DNA from: Gnetum montanum
Lineage: Eukaryota > Streptophyta > Gnetopsida > Gnetales > Gnetaceae
NCBI GenBank assembly: GCA_015680685.1
Contig: MNCI01008699.1
Location: 1-64,000, forward strand
Reading direction: 5' to 3'
DNA length: 64,000 bases
Shown here: positions 37,657 to 49,523 of the stretch, in pieces
Layout of the letters: each line of letters starts with the position of its first letter
Numbering within the stretch: position 1 is the first letter of the stretch
Position numbers and translations under genes: made by a program
The notes under the pieces: model-generated
Databases searched by the model: none
Told to the model about the DNA's origin: nothing
Seen by the model: the letters and a program-made list of their open reading frames with translations, nothing else

Positions 37657-39139
37657 GTTAACGATGGTCTTCACTTTGTCAGGGTCCACTCGTATTTCAG
37701 CCTTTGATACTACAAACCCTAACATGTGTCTTGTTCTCACCAGAAAGACACACTTTTTTGGGTTAAGGCATAAATCATGCATATGGAAACGCTTGAGGAC
37801 TACACCTAGATCATTGGGATGATTAGTGGCTTCTTTAGATTTCACCACTATGTCATCCACGTAGTCGTTCAGCGTTTCTAAGATGTAGTTGCTAAAGATG
37901 TATGTCACGGCTCGTTTGTAGGTTGCTCTAGCATTTTTGAGCCCAAAGGGAATCATAGTATAATAGAAAGTCCCCCATGATGTCATGAAGGTTGTTGTTA
38001 ACTAATGCTCTGGTTTGATGGGAATTTGGTTGTAGCCGGACAAATTGTCCATGAAGGATAACAGACCATGACTAGACGTAGTGTTAATGAGTTTATCAAT
38101 ACTTGGTAGTGGGAAGTCATCCTTGATCATGGCTTTGTTCAGATCCTAGAAGTCTATACAGATACATATCCGTTCCATTTTCTTAGAAACCACAATGATG
38201 TTTGACACCCATTTTGAGTAATCAACTGTCCGAATGAAGCCAGCTTGATATAGCTTGGTGATTTCATCCTGTACGACTAGTGCGATCTCTAGTTTAACCT
38301 TGCAAGCCTTCTACTTAACTTCTTTCATCGGCAGATCTAAGAAAATGTTGTGCTATATAAGCCTCGGGTCTAAACCTGACATGTCATTGTAAGACCATGC
38401 GAATACTTCATTGTTGTTCTGCAATACCTTGGCTTCAGCTTTGTGCATCAGTAAATCTAGAAGGGAGCTAATTTTTAATGTTTTTATCTCCCCCTAGATG
38501 TGGTCACAAGTGTCTCAATGAAAGGATCCTCAATTACATCCTTGGCCTCTAAACCTAGGGCTTTGACCAGACTTTCAAGCTACTCTAGGGATGTTTCTAA
38601 GGATGCTACAGTGCTTTCTATGGATGATCCCCAATCTATTGACTTAGGGTTCAGTTGTCTTGCAAGCTTACCATGTGGACCTGTTAAAGCTAGAGGTGAA
38701 GAAAGATCATGGTCCATTGCCATTCTTGCTCAACCTGGTATAATGAGATGAATGCCTAGTCAACGGATACATGTTTGCAGCAACTGTGCATAGTAAGCAT
38801 TTGTAAAGCAGTAATGAGATGTAAATAGTTGAATTAACTATAAAATATGATGCAAAATTCACAACTTGCCAGTTTAAATTCATATCAGATTGCTTGGGTG
38901 TAAAAACATAAAATTGATAGTTTAAGGTCTTTAGGGACCACTAACAGGATCGAAGCTATGTGTTAGAACTGCTAGTTTAAGGTCTTTACAAACAGCTAAC
39001 TCGGTAGAGGCTGTGGGTTAGAATTTGCTAGTTTAAGGTCTTTGTCGACTATCTAAATGAAAAATTTTGAAGTTGTTAGTTTAAGGTCTTTGTGGACCAT
39101 CTAGTTAGTTATTTTTGTGAAGGCCAACCACTAGTTTAG
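37657..39139 (-). pseudogene. RT copy 2 of element D (truncated, tandem)
   Basis: Middle unit. MTSWGTFYYTMIPFGLKNAR then LNDYVDDIVVKSKEA (37986-37648), ending at IVNVN where the next unit's tail repeats begin. It lacks the thumb/connection and RNase H, so it could not encode a full enzyme even without its stops. Confidence 0.8.
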
Positions 39140-40622
39140 GTTAACGATGGCCTTAAGTTTGTTAGGGTCCACTCGTATTCCAGCCTCTAATACTACAAAC
39201 CCTAACATGCATCTGGTTCTCACCCCGAAGACACACTTTTTTGGGTTAAGGCATAAATTGTGGATCTGGCAACGCTTGAGGACTACACCTAGATCATTGG
39301 GATGATCAGTGGCTTCTTTAGATTTCACCGCTATGTCATCCACATAGTCATTCAGCATTTCTAAGATGTAGTTACTAAAGATGTATGTCATGGCTCATTG
39401 GTAGGTTGCTCTAGCATTTTTGAGCCCAAAGGGCATCATAGTATAATAGAAAGTCCCCCATGGGTTCATGAAGGTTGTTGTTAACTAATGCTCTAGTTTG
39501 ATGGGAATTTGGTTGTAGTTAGACAAATTGTCCATTAAGGATAACAAAGCATGACTAGACGTAGTGTTAATGAGTTGATCAATACTCAATAGTGGGAAGT
39601 CATCGTTGATCATGGCTTTGTTCAAATCTTGGAAGTCTATACAGATACATATCCCTCCCATTTTCTTAGAAACCACAACGATGTTTGACATCCATTCTAA
39701 GTAATCAATCAACTGCCCGAATGAAGCCAGCCTGATATAGCTTGGTGATTTCATCCCATACAACTAGTGCAATCTCTGGTTTAACCTTGTAAGCCTTCGA
39801 CTTAACTTCTTTCATCCGAAGATCTAAGAAAATGTTGTGCTATATAAGCCTCAGGTCTAAACCTGACATGTAATTGTAAGACCACGCGAATACTTCAATG
39901 TTGTTCTGCAATACCCTGGCTACATCTTTGTGCGTCTGCAAATCTTGGAGGGAGCTAATTTTTAATGTTTTTATCTCCTCCTAGATGTGGTCACAGGTGT
40001 TTCAATGAGAGGGTCCTCAATTACATCCCTAGCCTCTAAACCTAGGGCTTTGACCAAACTTTCAGGCCAGTCTAGGGATGTTTCTAAGGATGCTACAGTG
40101 CTTTCTACGAATGATCCCAAATCTATTAACTTAAGGTTCAGTTGTCTTGCAAGCTTACCGTGTGGACCTGTTAAAGCTACAAGTGAAGAAAGATCGTGGT
40201 CCATTTCCATTCTTGCTCAACCTAGTATAATGAGATGAATTCCTAGTCAATGGATACGTGTTTGCAGCAACCGTGGATAGTAAGCATTTATAAAGTAGCA
40301 ATGAGATGTAAATAGTTGAATTAACTATAAAATGTGATGAAAAATTCATAACCTGCCAGTTTAAAGTCATAGCGAATTGCTTGGGTGAAAAATCATAAAA
40401 TTGATAGTTTAAGGTCTTTAGGGACCACTGACAAGATCGAAGCTATGTGTTAGAACTACTAGTTTAAGGTCTTTGCAGACTGCTAACTTGGTAAAGGCTG
40501 TGGGTTAGAATTTGCTAGTTTAAGTTCTTTATGGACCTTCTAAATGCAAAAGTTCGAATTTGTTAGTTTAAGGTCTTAATGGACCATCTAGTTAGTTATT
40601 TTTTTGAAGGCTAACCACTAGT
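39140..40622 (-). pseudogene. RT copy 1 of element D (truncated, tandem)
   Basis: The first unit in reading direction. It carries the leader open for 79 codons (40210-39971, MEMDHDLSSLVALTGPHG), a finger segment (39763-39485) with SNIVVVSKKMGG and a YNQIPIK end, and LNDYVDDIAVKSKEA (39391-39131), ending IVNLN. It has several TAG stops and one frameshift between leader and fingers. Confidence 0.8.
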
Positions 40623-40669
40623 TTAGAGTGGGTCAAAGTTTTCAGTTGGGCCCACTTTCCATAATGCAA

Positions 40670-40780
40670 ATAGTGCCGCTACGCTATGGGGGAGCACTAT
40701 GCTATACGGGATGATCCTCATTAATCGAGGAGAGAAAATGATAGGCTTATTCTCACTATTTTGGCTATAAAATAAGGGTT
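40670..40780 (+). promoter_or_regulatory. Candidate promoter of the antisense gene in D
   Basis: TATAAAATA lies at 40766-40774, about 180 bp upstream of the plausible ATG at 40952. Just before it is GCTACGCTATG (40678-40688), an exact 11-mer of D's LTR (31047-31057), then CACTATGCTATACGGG. Further CTATG/GCGTAG words follow at 40835-40905. Confidence 0.45.
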
Positions 40781-40951
40781 TACCCTCGTTAAACTTGTCA
40801 TTTTCACCATAACAACATAGAGCTTGTCATTTTCACCGTAACAGCGTAGAGCATAGAACTTGTCATTTTCATCATAATAGCGTAACAACGATTATGCTAT
40901 CCAAGAGCAAGGAGATTTAGTGTAGTGAGAAAAAATGAACTGGTAACCAAA

Positions 40952-43900
40952 ATGATGGCTCCCAGGAAGGAATGCAAAAACCTAGCACTCTCCAAGCTGG
41001 GCGAAGTGAAGGAGACCCTGGGGCATGTATCGCAGGTATGTGTTGTGGTGTGAGAGGAGACCCCATCGACCAGGTAAGTTGCTACCCTCCTTTGTTTTTC
41101 TATGTTACAGTTATTTCTTCTACTTTTTCTGTTGTCATTTTCTGCAATTTTTGTTATGCAATCTACATCTTTCTATCATCGTTTTGTTGCTATTTTGGCC
41201 ATTACACTATCGTTGTTGCCGATTCGACCGTGACGGGTGTATGGGCGCTATGCTAGGGTTGCATGGAATGTTGTCTAGACTGCCATCACTGCAACTAGCT
41301 TGCCACAGAAGTTTAGGTGATTTTACCAACTCTGTATGCGAATAGTATAGCGTAAGATCCTTAGGAAGGTTTGGCCATGTGTGTGATTGGATAGCATAAC
41401 ACGTGTCTACCACGGGGTATTGCGAATCGTGTTGTTAGGTAGAATATTTTTTGAAAATAATGGAACACATTAAATTCATTCTTGTCAAAATATTTGTGTT
41501 TATCTTTTCGTTGCTATGCTAGGTTAATTCTACTATGCTATTTCCTTCATGTTTTCTTCTATGCTACATGCATGGAGAGAATCGTGCTATGCTATCTGCT
41601 AACTACATTATATGTGGATCCCACTTGAATCATGATGCTAACATTTGTCATTGTGTCATGCAAGATGGTGCTAAGGCCAATCTTGATTGTCCTAGAAATT
41701 GTAGGGGTCCTATGCTACCTAAGTGAACCAGTGGCCAACATTCCTCAACCCCATGCATGTGCATGGTAGTAGGTGATCTGGTTCTGGGAAGGTGCACACA
41801 ACTTCCTACAATTTCTTCTCCAGCACTTCAGTGTGATCGTTTGGTCGCACTTGTTGGAGGAGGTAGTAGATGTATTGATAGAAACCTTATTGCCTGGGGC
41901 AAATCAAGGTATTCTGAGATTTTTGATGGATGGAGCAATTAGGGGTAGGCAGGGAGAAGGATCCAGTTAGCATCCAAAAATTTTGAGGCTTCTTGCTTGG
42001 ATCTGGGAGATGCCTAAATACAATTGCTACCATCCATACAACACTTTGTTTATTGCATGCCACATGGGAACTGGTCTTCAAAACCCACCAGAAACTATTT
42101 ACTATGCTGGCGAGTGAGTTCTGTAAACATACTTTGCTATGCTATGCAATACTTGCTATGCTAGGAAAATGTTAACAGTGTATTTTTGTTACCAAGTCTT
42201 GTATTAACAAGTATTTAATTCATGGTGACACGAATGCATTGGCCTTGGCATGGATGGCGCTGTGGGAGTTTTATTCTACTGAGACTATGTGCATAGGTGT
42301 GATAGGCCAATGTAGGGATGAATACAAAACCTACTCAACCCGGTATTCCCAGCTTTACAATAGATGTAAGGAGTTCGGTTGGTTGGATGAGGGTTGAGCA
42401 CCCTTCAAACCGATCACCATTGAAGATGTATTGGTGGATCCTCTACCATTTTCATCATTGTTTAAACTTCATAAGCTAAATAGTGGGTTTCTTGCATGTT
42501 TGAGTGTCAATCCTATTTTTATGCTATTTTCTTCTTATCTAAGTTTTGTATATTTATTTTTTACTTTTTTGCATGTGCAAACTGCTAAAGCAACAAAGAA
42601 GTCCAAGGAGGTGATGATAATCACCTCTGGGCATCATGATGCCAACATTTACTTCAAGTATAGGGAGGTAGATGGGATTGAACGTTAGCTTTGCAACGGG
42701 GCCTAAGAATCATTGACCAAACACCTTAAGAATGTTGGACTCATGGACTTGTTCCTAGTCATGAACCTAAGCATCCCTACCACTGAGATGCTAGCCCTAG
42801 CCAACTCATTTTCTAAAAAGCTAGACTGCTTCCACACACGTGTGCAAGGTGTGCAAGTGGTCCTTGAAATCAATGACCAACTATTTGTAGACCTCTTCAG
42901 TGTCCCTACTGATGATCTCCCTATGGGTGCAAAGACCAAAAAAGAGGTAAATGATCAGGAGGACATTGAGGAGTGGATAGAGATGGCTAAAGGACAAAAG
43001 AGGATCCTTATTGGAAAAGTGAATTTGAGAGTAGCCAAAGACATTTACCCCATCTTCTGTGCCTACCCTTTCCCCCAGCTACTTTCCCAAGGAAAGATCA
43101 TTAGGATTGAGCAAGCCTGGGTGATGATGGAGGTCATGGATGATCATTACAACTAGGCTAGACATCTCTGCAAAGGCTTTCAAGTTGAAATGATCAAGCT
43201 TCATAAGAATCATAAGTCATGTTTCAATGTGCATCATGCCTTTTACATAGCTTTCTTGCAATGTTTCACAAAATTCTTGCTGGTTCGTGAGAACGGAGTC
43301 TGGGTTATGCAAGATCGCAAGTAGATTTCCAAAACATGGATCTACTAAGTCGTTTGGACCACCCAAGCTGAGGATCCCTCAAAAGTAATTAGGAAGTCAT
43401 TTTCCATGACGACTAAGGATCGAGTGGCCCACAACTTCCGTGGCTAGGATAGCATGGGAGAGGCATCCCCTACTACTACAGGTAGTGTATCACAGGGGAA
43501 ACACCTTATGGAAGAAATGGTGGCCACCAAGTTATGGTGAAAGAGGCCTCATTCAGTTGTGGAACTTCCCCATACAGAAGAAGAAGAGGGGCAGACATTG
43601 TAGTTCAAGCTACACAGGGTGCAGCCCCCCATTGGTAAATGTTTTTTTCCCTATGTTTTTTTCTTCGCTGGTTTGGTTAATGATTGCTACTTTGTGCTAT
43701 GCTAGGTAGCATAGCATAGCGTAGTGTCGATTTTAAGTTACCATGCTAAACCTAATGCAAACTTGCCTTGTTGCTAGAGGAAGAAGAAGAAGAAGAAGGT
43801 GATGAACAGACGTCGGTCCCCAAAATGGGGTTAATTAATAAAGATGCAAGGGCCTCGAGCATAGAGGAAATGGCCTTGGTCAAGAGAGAAGGAACCTCTG

Positions 43901-45577
43901 CCACAAAGGAAGTGGCTTCCATCAATAAAGAAAATGTCCTTGCTGATGAGGGGGATGTTTTAGTTGATGAGGAGGATTCCCACACTAATGAGCAAGATGC
44001 TAGTGCCTTAAAAAGAAAGGATCTAGTGAATAAAGAGGAATCCCACATCAACAAGGAAGGAACCTCTGCTGATGATCCTTTTGTTGAGTTCAATTCAATG
44101 CTGGATGAACAAATGAACATAGAGGATGCCACCATAGTTTTTAGCTAGCAAGGAGGAAATCTATAGCTAGAAGCTAGTGAGTTTGACTATATTTTTTGAT
44201 AGTATGTCGATGGGTGATCCCCCCCCCCCTGCTATCACCCCTGAGGGTTTGATGGGTAGGAGCCTTTGCACTGTCTTTTGTGTTTCTCATCAACTTTATT
44301 GTAGTCCATCTTGTTCATGACTGACACATTTTTTTATATGGTAGACACCACTGCTAACACTACAAGACCTCCCCTGATTTAGTTGGAACCATGGGCTGAG
44401 ACCCCTGAAAAACTTATGTTCATGCAGGGGGTTGTTGACGACATGATCAGCCATTTCAAACAGGTCAATCCAAAAGTGGGTAAGTAAAGTGATTTCACTA
44501 GGCTTTTAGTTTGCTACACTAGACTTTTGGAATTGCCAAACTTTGCTATGCTACCATGACTAATGGGCTTTTATGTGTGATAATAGTCTCTCACCTCAAG
44601 TGGGACCTAAAACAAGTAGTAAAGGTGGATGTCATGCTTACATTCCAGGTGCCTCATCAAATATATGATGAGGCTAGCAAATGTACGTTGCTCTCGGCAT
44701 GCTCCCTATGGGAGTGTAGGCATGTGACTAAAGACCTATGGAAATGGGTCCAAAGGCAAGAGAGGGAGGTAGCCAATCTGGCCACTGAGGTGGGAGACTT
44801 CCATTCCAGGAATGAGTTTCTCATGGCCCATGATACCAATGATGGTAATTGGCACATAACCATCATAGATTATGCTAGATATTGGACAGCTATGTGATGC
44901 AATAATGAGGCCACCCAGGAGATAATAGAGTTGCAAATGCAGATGGAGTTGTTTGCTCAGAAGAACCAAGACTGCAAAGATTATAGTGCTAGAGTTTACA
45001 AGTGGGGGTAGTCCCAAAAAAATCATAAGCACATGTATAAAATGGAATGTGCCACATATCGTAAACAATATTAGGATGCTTCTGTGAAGTTGTCTACTGA
45101 TGAAGCATTCCTGGATGTTATTGGTGCTTCTGAGGCCTACAACAAGTTTATGCAGCAAGTGATGGTCACTAAGTTACCTGAGCAAGAGGTGAACCTTCCC
45201 ACAGGTGAGACCGCCACAACCTCCTTTTCTACAAGACCGCCAAGATGGATAGCCATTGAAAAGGAGAAAGCTGCCATAAACGCTAAACTACGTAATAGGA
45301 ACTAGACAGATATCACCGAGGAGGAGGTCTGGCACAACCTCGGGCTTGGACTAAACTACATACCCTTTGAGATAGACGCAGGGCCATCTCAGGTCAATCA
45401 CTTTCCGCAATGCAACAGGTTATGCTTTTTTAGCTTTTACGTGTAACTCTAGATGACTACTTTGTTTCTATGATGTAGGTTCCAGATGAAGAAGCAGGGC
45501 CCCTAGAGGATGAAAATGATGATGTTGTAGAAGAAGGCGATGCAGAGGGAAATGATGATGGGGAAGATGATGCATGA
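40952..45577 (+). pseudogene. Multi-exon gene antisense to element D, unknown function
   Basis: Reads against D, between its protease and RT. Downstream exon model: 42179-43634 (may hold one more intron near 42484-42590), 43778-44176, 44345-44479, 44587-45392 and 45479-45577 (TGA stop). The four introns (143, 168, 107 and 86 bp) begin GTAAAT, GTGAGT, GTAAGT and GTCAAT, end in AG, and all keep one frame. Upstream, ATG 40952 (MMAPRKECKNLALSKLGEV) ends at a CAG/GTAAGT donor (41074), and an exon covers about 41755-42113; joins between these and 42179 are unresolved. The protein has a globular part (FYSTETMCIGVIGQCRDEY; LFVDLFSVPTDDLPMG), an acidic run (EEEEEEEGDEQ), a QRQEREVANLATEV coiled-coil-like part and an acidic end. 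About 16 in-frame stops (11 TAG) but no frameshift were seen from 42179 onward. I recognise no domain. Tat elements are known to carry accessory ORFs. Confidence 0.7.
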
Positions 45578-45753
45578 CTGCAGGGCTTTCAATTTTTTTT
45601 ATATTTTTTTATTTTTATGAGGTTGTTGCAAAGCTATTGTAAATGGTATCTAAGTGAACTTTTAAATGAAAAAGGATTTTGGCAAGATTGATGTTACTCT
45701 AGTTTATGTGTTTCATATCTTAACTATGCAATTAGTTTTTATGTTTTTCATTT

Positions 45754-45949
45754 TAGTTTTAGGCCATTTTGGGCCATCACTAGTTTTAGGCCATTTCAGG
45801 CCATGGCTAGTTTTAGGCCATTTTGGGCCATGCATAGTTTTAGGCCATTTTGGGCCATTGCTAGTTTTAGGCCATTTCAGGCCATTACTAGTTTTAGGCC
45901 ATTTTTTGCCATGGGATAGTAGCGTAGTTTTAGGCCATTTTAGGCCATG
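45754..45949. repeat. Tandem repeat TAGTTTTAGGCCATTTTGGGCCAT
   Basis: Seven copies of about 27-30 bp, each with GGCCATTT(T/C)(G/A)GGCCAT, so each holds a GGCC-centred imperfect palindrome. The array starts 177 bp after the stop of the antisense gene and lies before the end of the sense protease region, so it may separate two convergent transcripts. An open reading frame through it (VLGHFGP repeats) is a by-product of the periodicity. Confidence 0.8.
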
Positions 45950-46110
45950 TAGGTAAATAGAGGATATGCTAATAATTTAGAGAAAAGCTAATTGTTGTAC
46001 CTAGCATAGGTGGATGGGTGCAAACCAAAAATACAGTGAATGCATAAAGGATGCCAACTAGGTAAGAAGCAGTGGGGTTGTTACGCTATGTGTAACTGCT
46101 TCTTGACCCA

Positions 46111-46740
46111 TCATGGATTAGGTGAGGTGTAAGGCCAAGATGCTCTGCCAGGGCATTTGTCTGTATCATTTTCCTTTGCTTGGAAGGGTAACTCAACCCA
46201 TGCATTTTCATTTTCTGAGCCGGCACGTTGGGCCGACTCCTTCACTAAGCAGTCAGTGTTGACAGAGATAGGTGTCTCACTCTCAGAGGTGATAACCACT
46301 GAATCCTGATCCATGTCCACATTATTTATAGATTAAGTTGCTACCTCATCACCATGGATTACCACCTCCCTACCTACATAGGATAGATGGATCTCCTGAT
46401 GTATGGCCGAAGAGACTGCCCTAAGTTGTGCTAACCATGACCTTCCCAAGATCAGGTTAAACCTAGGCATCTCTTCCACCACAATGAATATTGCATATGT
46501 TGGGAACTAGTCCCCTACCACAAAGTTAATGTGGATCATGCCTTTCACCACAACCTGTGCCTCGTTGATTGACTTTAAGCATGACGTTGTTGTGGGTCTG
46601 ATCTACTCAACCAAACCTAGCTTATCCACTATAGGGAATGGGATGACATTTGTAGCAGCCCCATCATCAATGTGTACCCTTTGGATCTTATGTTGACTGA
46701 CCCAAATTGTGATGAAGAGAGGTGTTGTAGTTAACTAAAC
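46111..46740 (-). pseudogene. Protease of element D
   Basis: Minus sense: QRVHIDDGAATNVIPFPIVD (46685-46620), with the aspartic protease D-G-A-x-N-V motif, then VVKGMIHINFVVGD, YAIFIVVEEMPRFNLILGRSWL (about 46495-46430), where the family has LGRxWL. TAG stops occur after LGLVE and after VVGD, each where CAG would be expected. The end is an acidic linker (46320-46111). The next segment in sense direction should be RT, but the antisense gene and repeats occupy 40.6-46.1 kb first. Confidence 0.8.
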
Positions 46741-49523
46741 CTTTTTAAGGTCTTCCCTAATGGAGTTGTCGCAAAAAATCAGTTGGGACAGCTTTGGTTC
46801 TGTAGGCATACAAGGAAGAAAAATGGAGTGGATTGCTTTCTCTTCTGCTGACATGTTCTCATCAACTGGTATTGATGTTAACCTGCAAACTAGAGACTCA
46901 CAGTGTGTGGTAGAAGTCATAATCAAGTTATATAGGCTCATTGTTGTGTTTTTCTATTTTCGAGCCTTCTTGACCTAACTAAGAGCACTTAAAAGGTTAG
47001 GGCCACCTTCCTATTTACTACTTTTCTCCTCTTCTATATGTCCCAAGAGATGAATTTCACAAGGAGGGACATTTTTAGGTCTAGGATCAGACCCTTTCGG
47101 GTGAGGTGGTGATGATCGTGCACATGTAGCAACATCAGTTTTTGGCAACAAGGATGTAGATGCATAGGGCAAGGACATACGTTTAAAAGTACCTAGAGTA
47201 GTATGTTCTGTTGACACCTCACCTATCAGATGTTCTTCTTATCTCTTTGGATGAGAAGGTTATGGTGCTATCTTATGCGGGGCAAGGAAGATTGGATGAC
47301 TTGGCCCCCTTATGAAAAATTATGCTAACGATGTTAATGGATGTGGAAGTGGTGTGGTTTGCTAATAGGTGGTGTAGGGGCGGATGTCTAGGGAGGAACC
47401 CTTAGGAAAAATGGTTGCGACAGAGTTTGTCTAGCCACTAGTGGCATTGCTATGATGAGGCACACAGACCACAAATGATTGCTGGGGCGGTTTATGAGTA
47501 CTATCAATGCCAATGGTGTTGATGATGTAACCGACATTGTTGGCATTAAGAGGATGTATGTAAATGTGCAGAGATTGATTTTTGGGGTACACTAGGTTTC
47601 TCTCATCTAGAACCAATTTCCATTAATCAATCATCCTTTGTATGTTGTCTTTTAATGTTATGCAGTAATCCATATCGTGACCGCACTATTGATGGTAGTC
47701 ATAGAACTGCTCTAGTCTGAAATTCTCAGGAATTGGCAGCTCATTGCGCAAGGCCAAGGAGGGGTTCCTATGAAGTTCATAGTACCGTTGATGTTTTTTG
47801 ATTTCCTCCTCTAACATCCACTTGTGTTGGCTATACCCTACTGCCAGTAATTGCTTCAGTAGTTCTAAAGGCTTAATGAGTAGTGGGGTATACTTGGAGC
47901 GATCTTTATGCTCAAAGTTTGGCTTAGGTAGTGTGGATGCTATAGATGTAGATGTGGAGGGTTGAGGTGTGTTGCCCTATTTGGGTATGGGGTTAGGTGC
48001 TAATGCAGCCACCTTCTTATTATTTTTATTGTTATTGTTGGGCTTGGCTTTGTTAACCATAGTGGCCACTATGGTTGTTGTAGCCTTGCCCTTGTCCTTC
48101 TTTGCAAATGTGTTCTTGTATGCAACATAAGCCAAGTCTTTGCTTACCTCGGCCATGTCTTGTATGATCTTTATTTGGAAAAAATCCTTACTAAGAGTCT
48201 GGGGTGTGAGGTAGTATAGCTTAGACTTGATGAAGTCGTTCACTACATCCTTAAAGACTGCCAACAAATGGGCCTCTGCAATGGACTCGCAGATGTCATT
48301 TAGGGTAGCACTCCACTACTAAATGAACTTCTAGATTGGCTCCAATGGATCTTTCTTCACACTCATTAGCTAATCCAATGTAACTTCAGTCTCAAGTTGT
48401 ACTTCAAACACGTTACGAACTAGGTCAAGAGCTCCTCTAGGGTTGAGATGGAGGAGCGTGAAAACATGAGGTACCAATCTAGGGATTTCCCTGTCAGAGA
48501 CATAGCACAGACACAAATGATTGTATGAAACCATTGTTGCAGAAGGAGAGACTCATATCTAGAAGTAAAAAAATGGGCATTGGGATCACCTTCCCCATTG
48601 TATTTCATGAAATAGGGAAGTGACATCTCGAGGGGTAAAGTCAGTGTGGGGACTATCGGGATGATGGGATCATCCTGGTAAAAGTTCATGACCTATACCA
48701 TGTTAGAACCAATAGCTTTGAGATATTTAATTTCCTTAGTAAGGATCTAGATAAGTTAAAATGCTTTATCCAAACCTGAAGATGATGTAGATGGTTGGGG
48801 AGTTGCCAAGGTAGCTCCTATCTATTACATGGTAGCGGTAGTGACATGACCCATAGGCGGTGCCATTGGGGAGGCCCCTATAAAAGGTGCTATTTGTGCT
48901 ATCCACCACCTAGTAGATGGTGCTGTGGGAACAACAGCCACTAGTTGTGCTACAAGGTAAGCCATTTGTGCAACCCGTGGGACAGACCATAGTCCTGCGC
49001 TTGGTTGTACCATATGCAGGACCTGGTATGTTTGGTGGTGAATATAGCGGGACATCTATGATGGCTACGAAATAGGAGAAGAGGAAAATGTGGTCCACCT
49101 TGTGGATGGGCTTGGGCTCACCGATGATAGTGGAATAGGTGTAGACACAAGGATGGAGGCGGAAACTACATGCAATTGTGAGGTAGGTATAGTATGAACA
49201 TATGGTAGGGTAGCTATGATGGATGCATGATACGTTGAGGGAATAGGTTGGGGATTAATTTGTGGTGGGGTAGTGGCTAAGAATGAGATAGGGGAGTAGG
49301 CATGTTGATATGTCGAGGCCATGACATGGCTACTCATTGCTGGTAAAACTATGGGTTGCGACAACACAGATGTGATCATGAAGGAAGTAGCGGTATAGAG
49401 CAGGTTTGTCCAGAAAGATGGGGTGGGAGAGATGGTGGTAGGGTTGGTTTGACCCCCACCTTCAGATTGGAAATCTAGTTCCTCTTGCCCATCTTGGAAT
49501 TCCTCATCCTAGTGAGATGCCAT
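46741..49523 (-). pseudogene. gag of element D
   Basis: A plausible start is ATG at 49523 (MASH, stop, DEEFQDGQEEL). Pro/Ser/Thr-rich N-terminal part (49379-49065), capsid core MSLPYFMKYNGEGDPNAHF and AMSLTGKSLDWYLMFSRSS (48640-48440), as in the plant gag family. Then a basic stretch KAKPNNNNKNNKK (about 48030), a zinc-finger-like YDYHQxCGHDMDYC (about 47690-47650) as in Tat gags, and RSSPPHPKGSDPRP further on. Stops are few and mostly TAG. It is nearly free of frameshifts. Confidence 0.8.

Larger units (their letters stand above)
36174..40622 (-). repeat. Three tandem 1483-bp copies of the D RT module
   Basis: The landmark GTTAACGATGG starts at 36174, 37657 and 39140: exactly 1483 bp apart both times, and the third copy ends at 40622. 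Each copy, in minus sense, runs from a TTTAAACTAG-word tail through a short MxxDHDLSSLVAL leader and the RT fingers and palm to VDPDKVKxIVN. The active site is YMDD in the leftmost copy and YVDD in the other two. Differences are scattered substitutions and a few small indels, not large changes. Confidence 0.9.

Noticed and set aside
40972-41345. Overlapping plus-strand ORFs of 94 and 106 codons as separate genes
   Set aside because: They run through a pyrimidine-rich intron-like stretch after the GTAAGT donor at 41074 and give improbable Phe/Tyr-rich peptides.
44219-44229. C homopolymer as a signal
   Set aside because: It lies inside a predicted intron. A short homopolymer has no clear meaning and may be a sequencing error site.
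45666-45956. Plus-strand ORF with VLGHFGP repeats as a repeat protein
   Set aside because: It is explained by the DNA tandem repeat at 45754-45949, whose units vary in length, and lies after the stop of the antisense gene.
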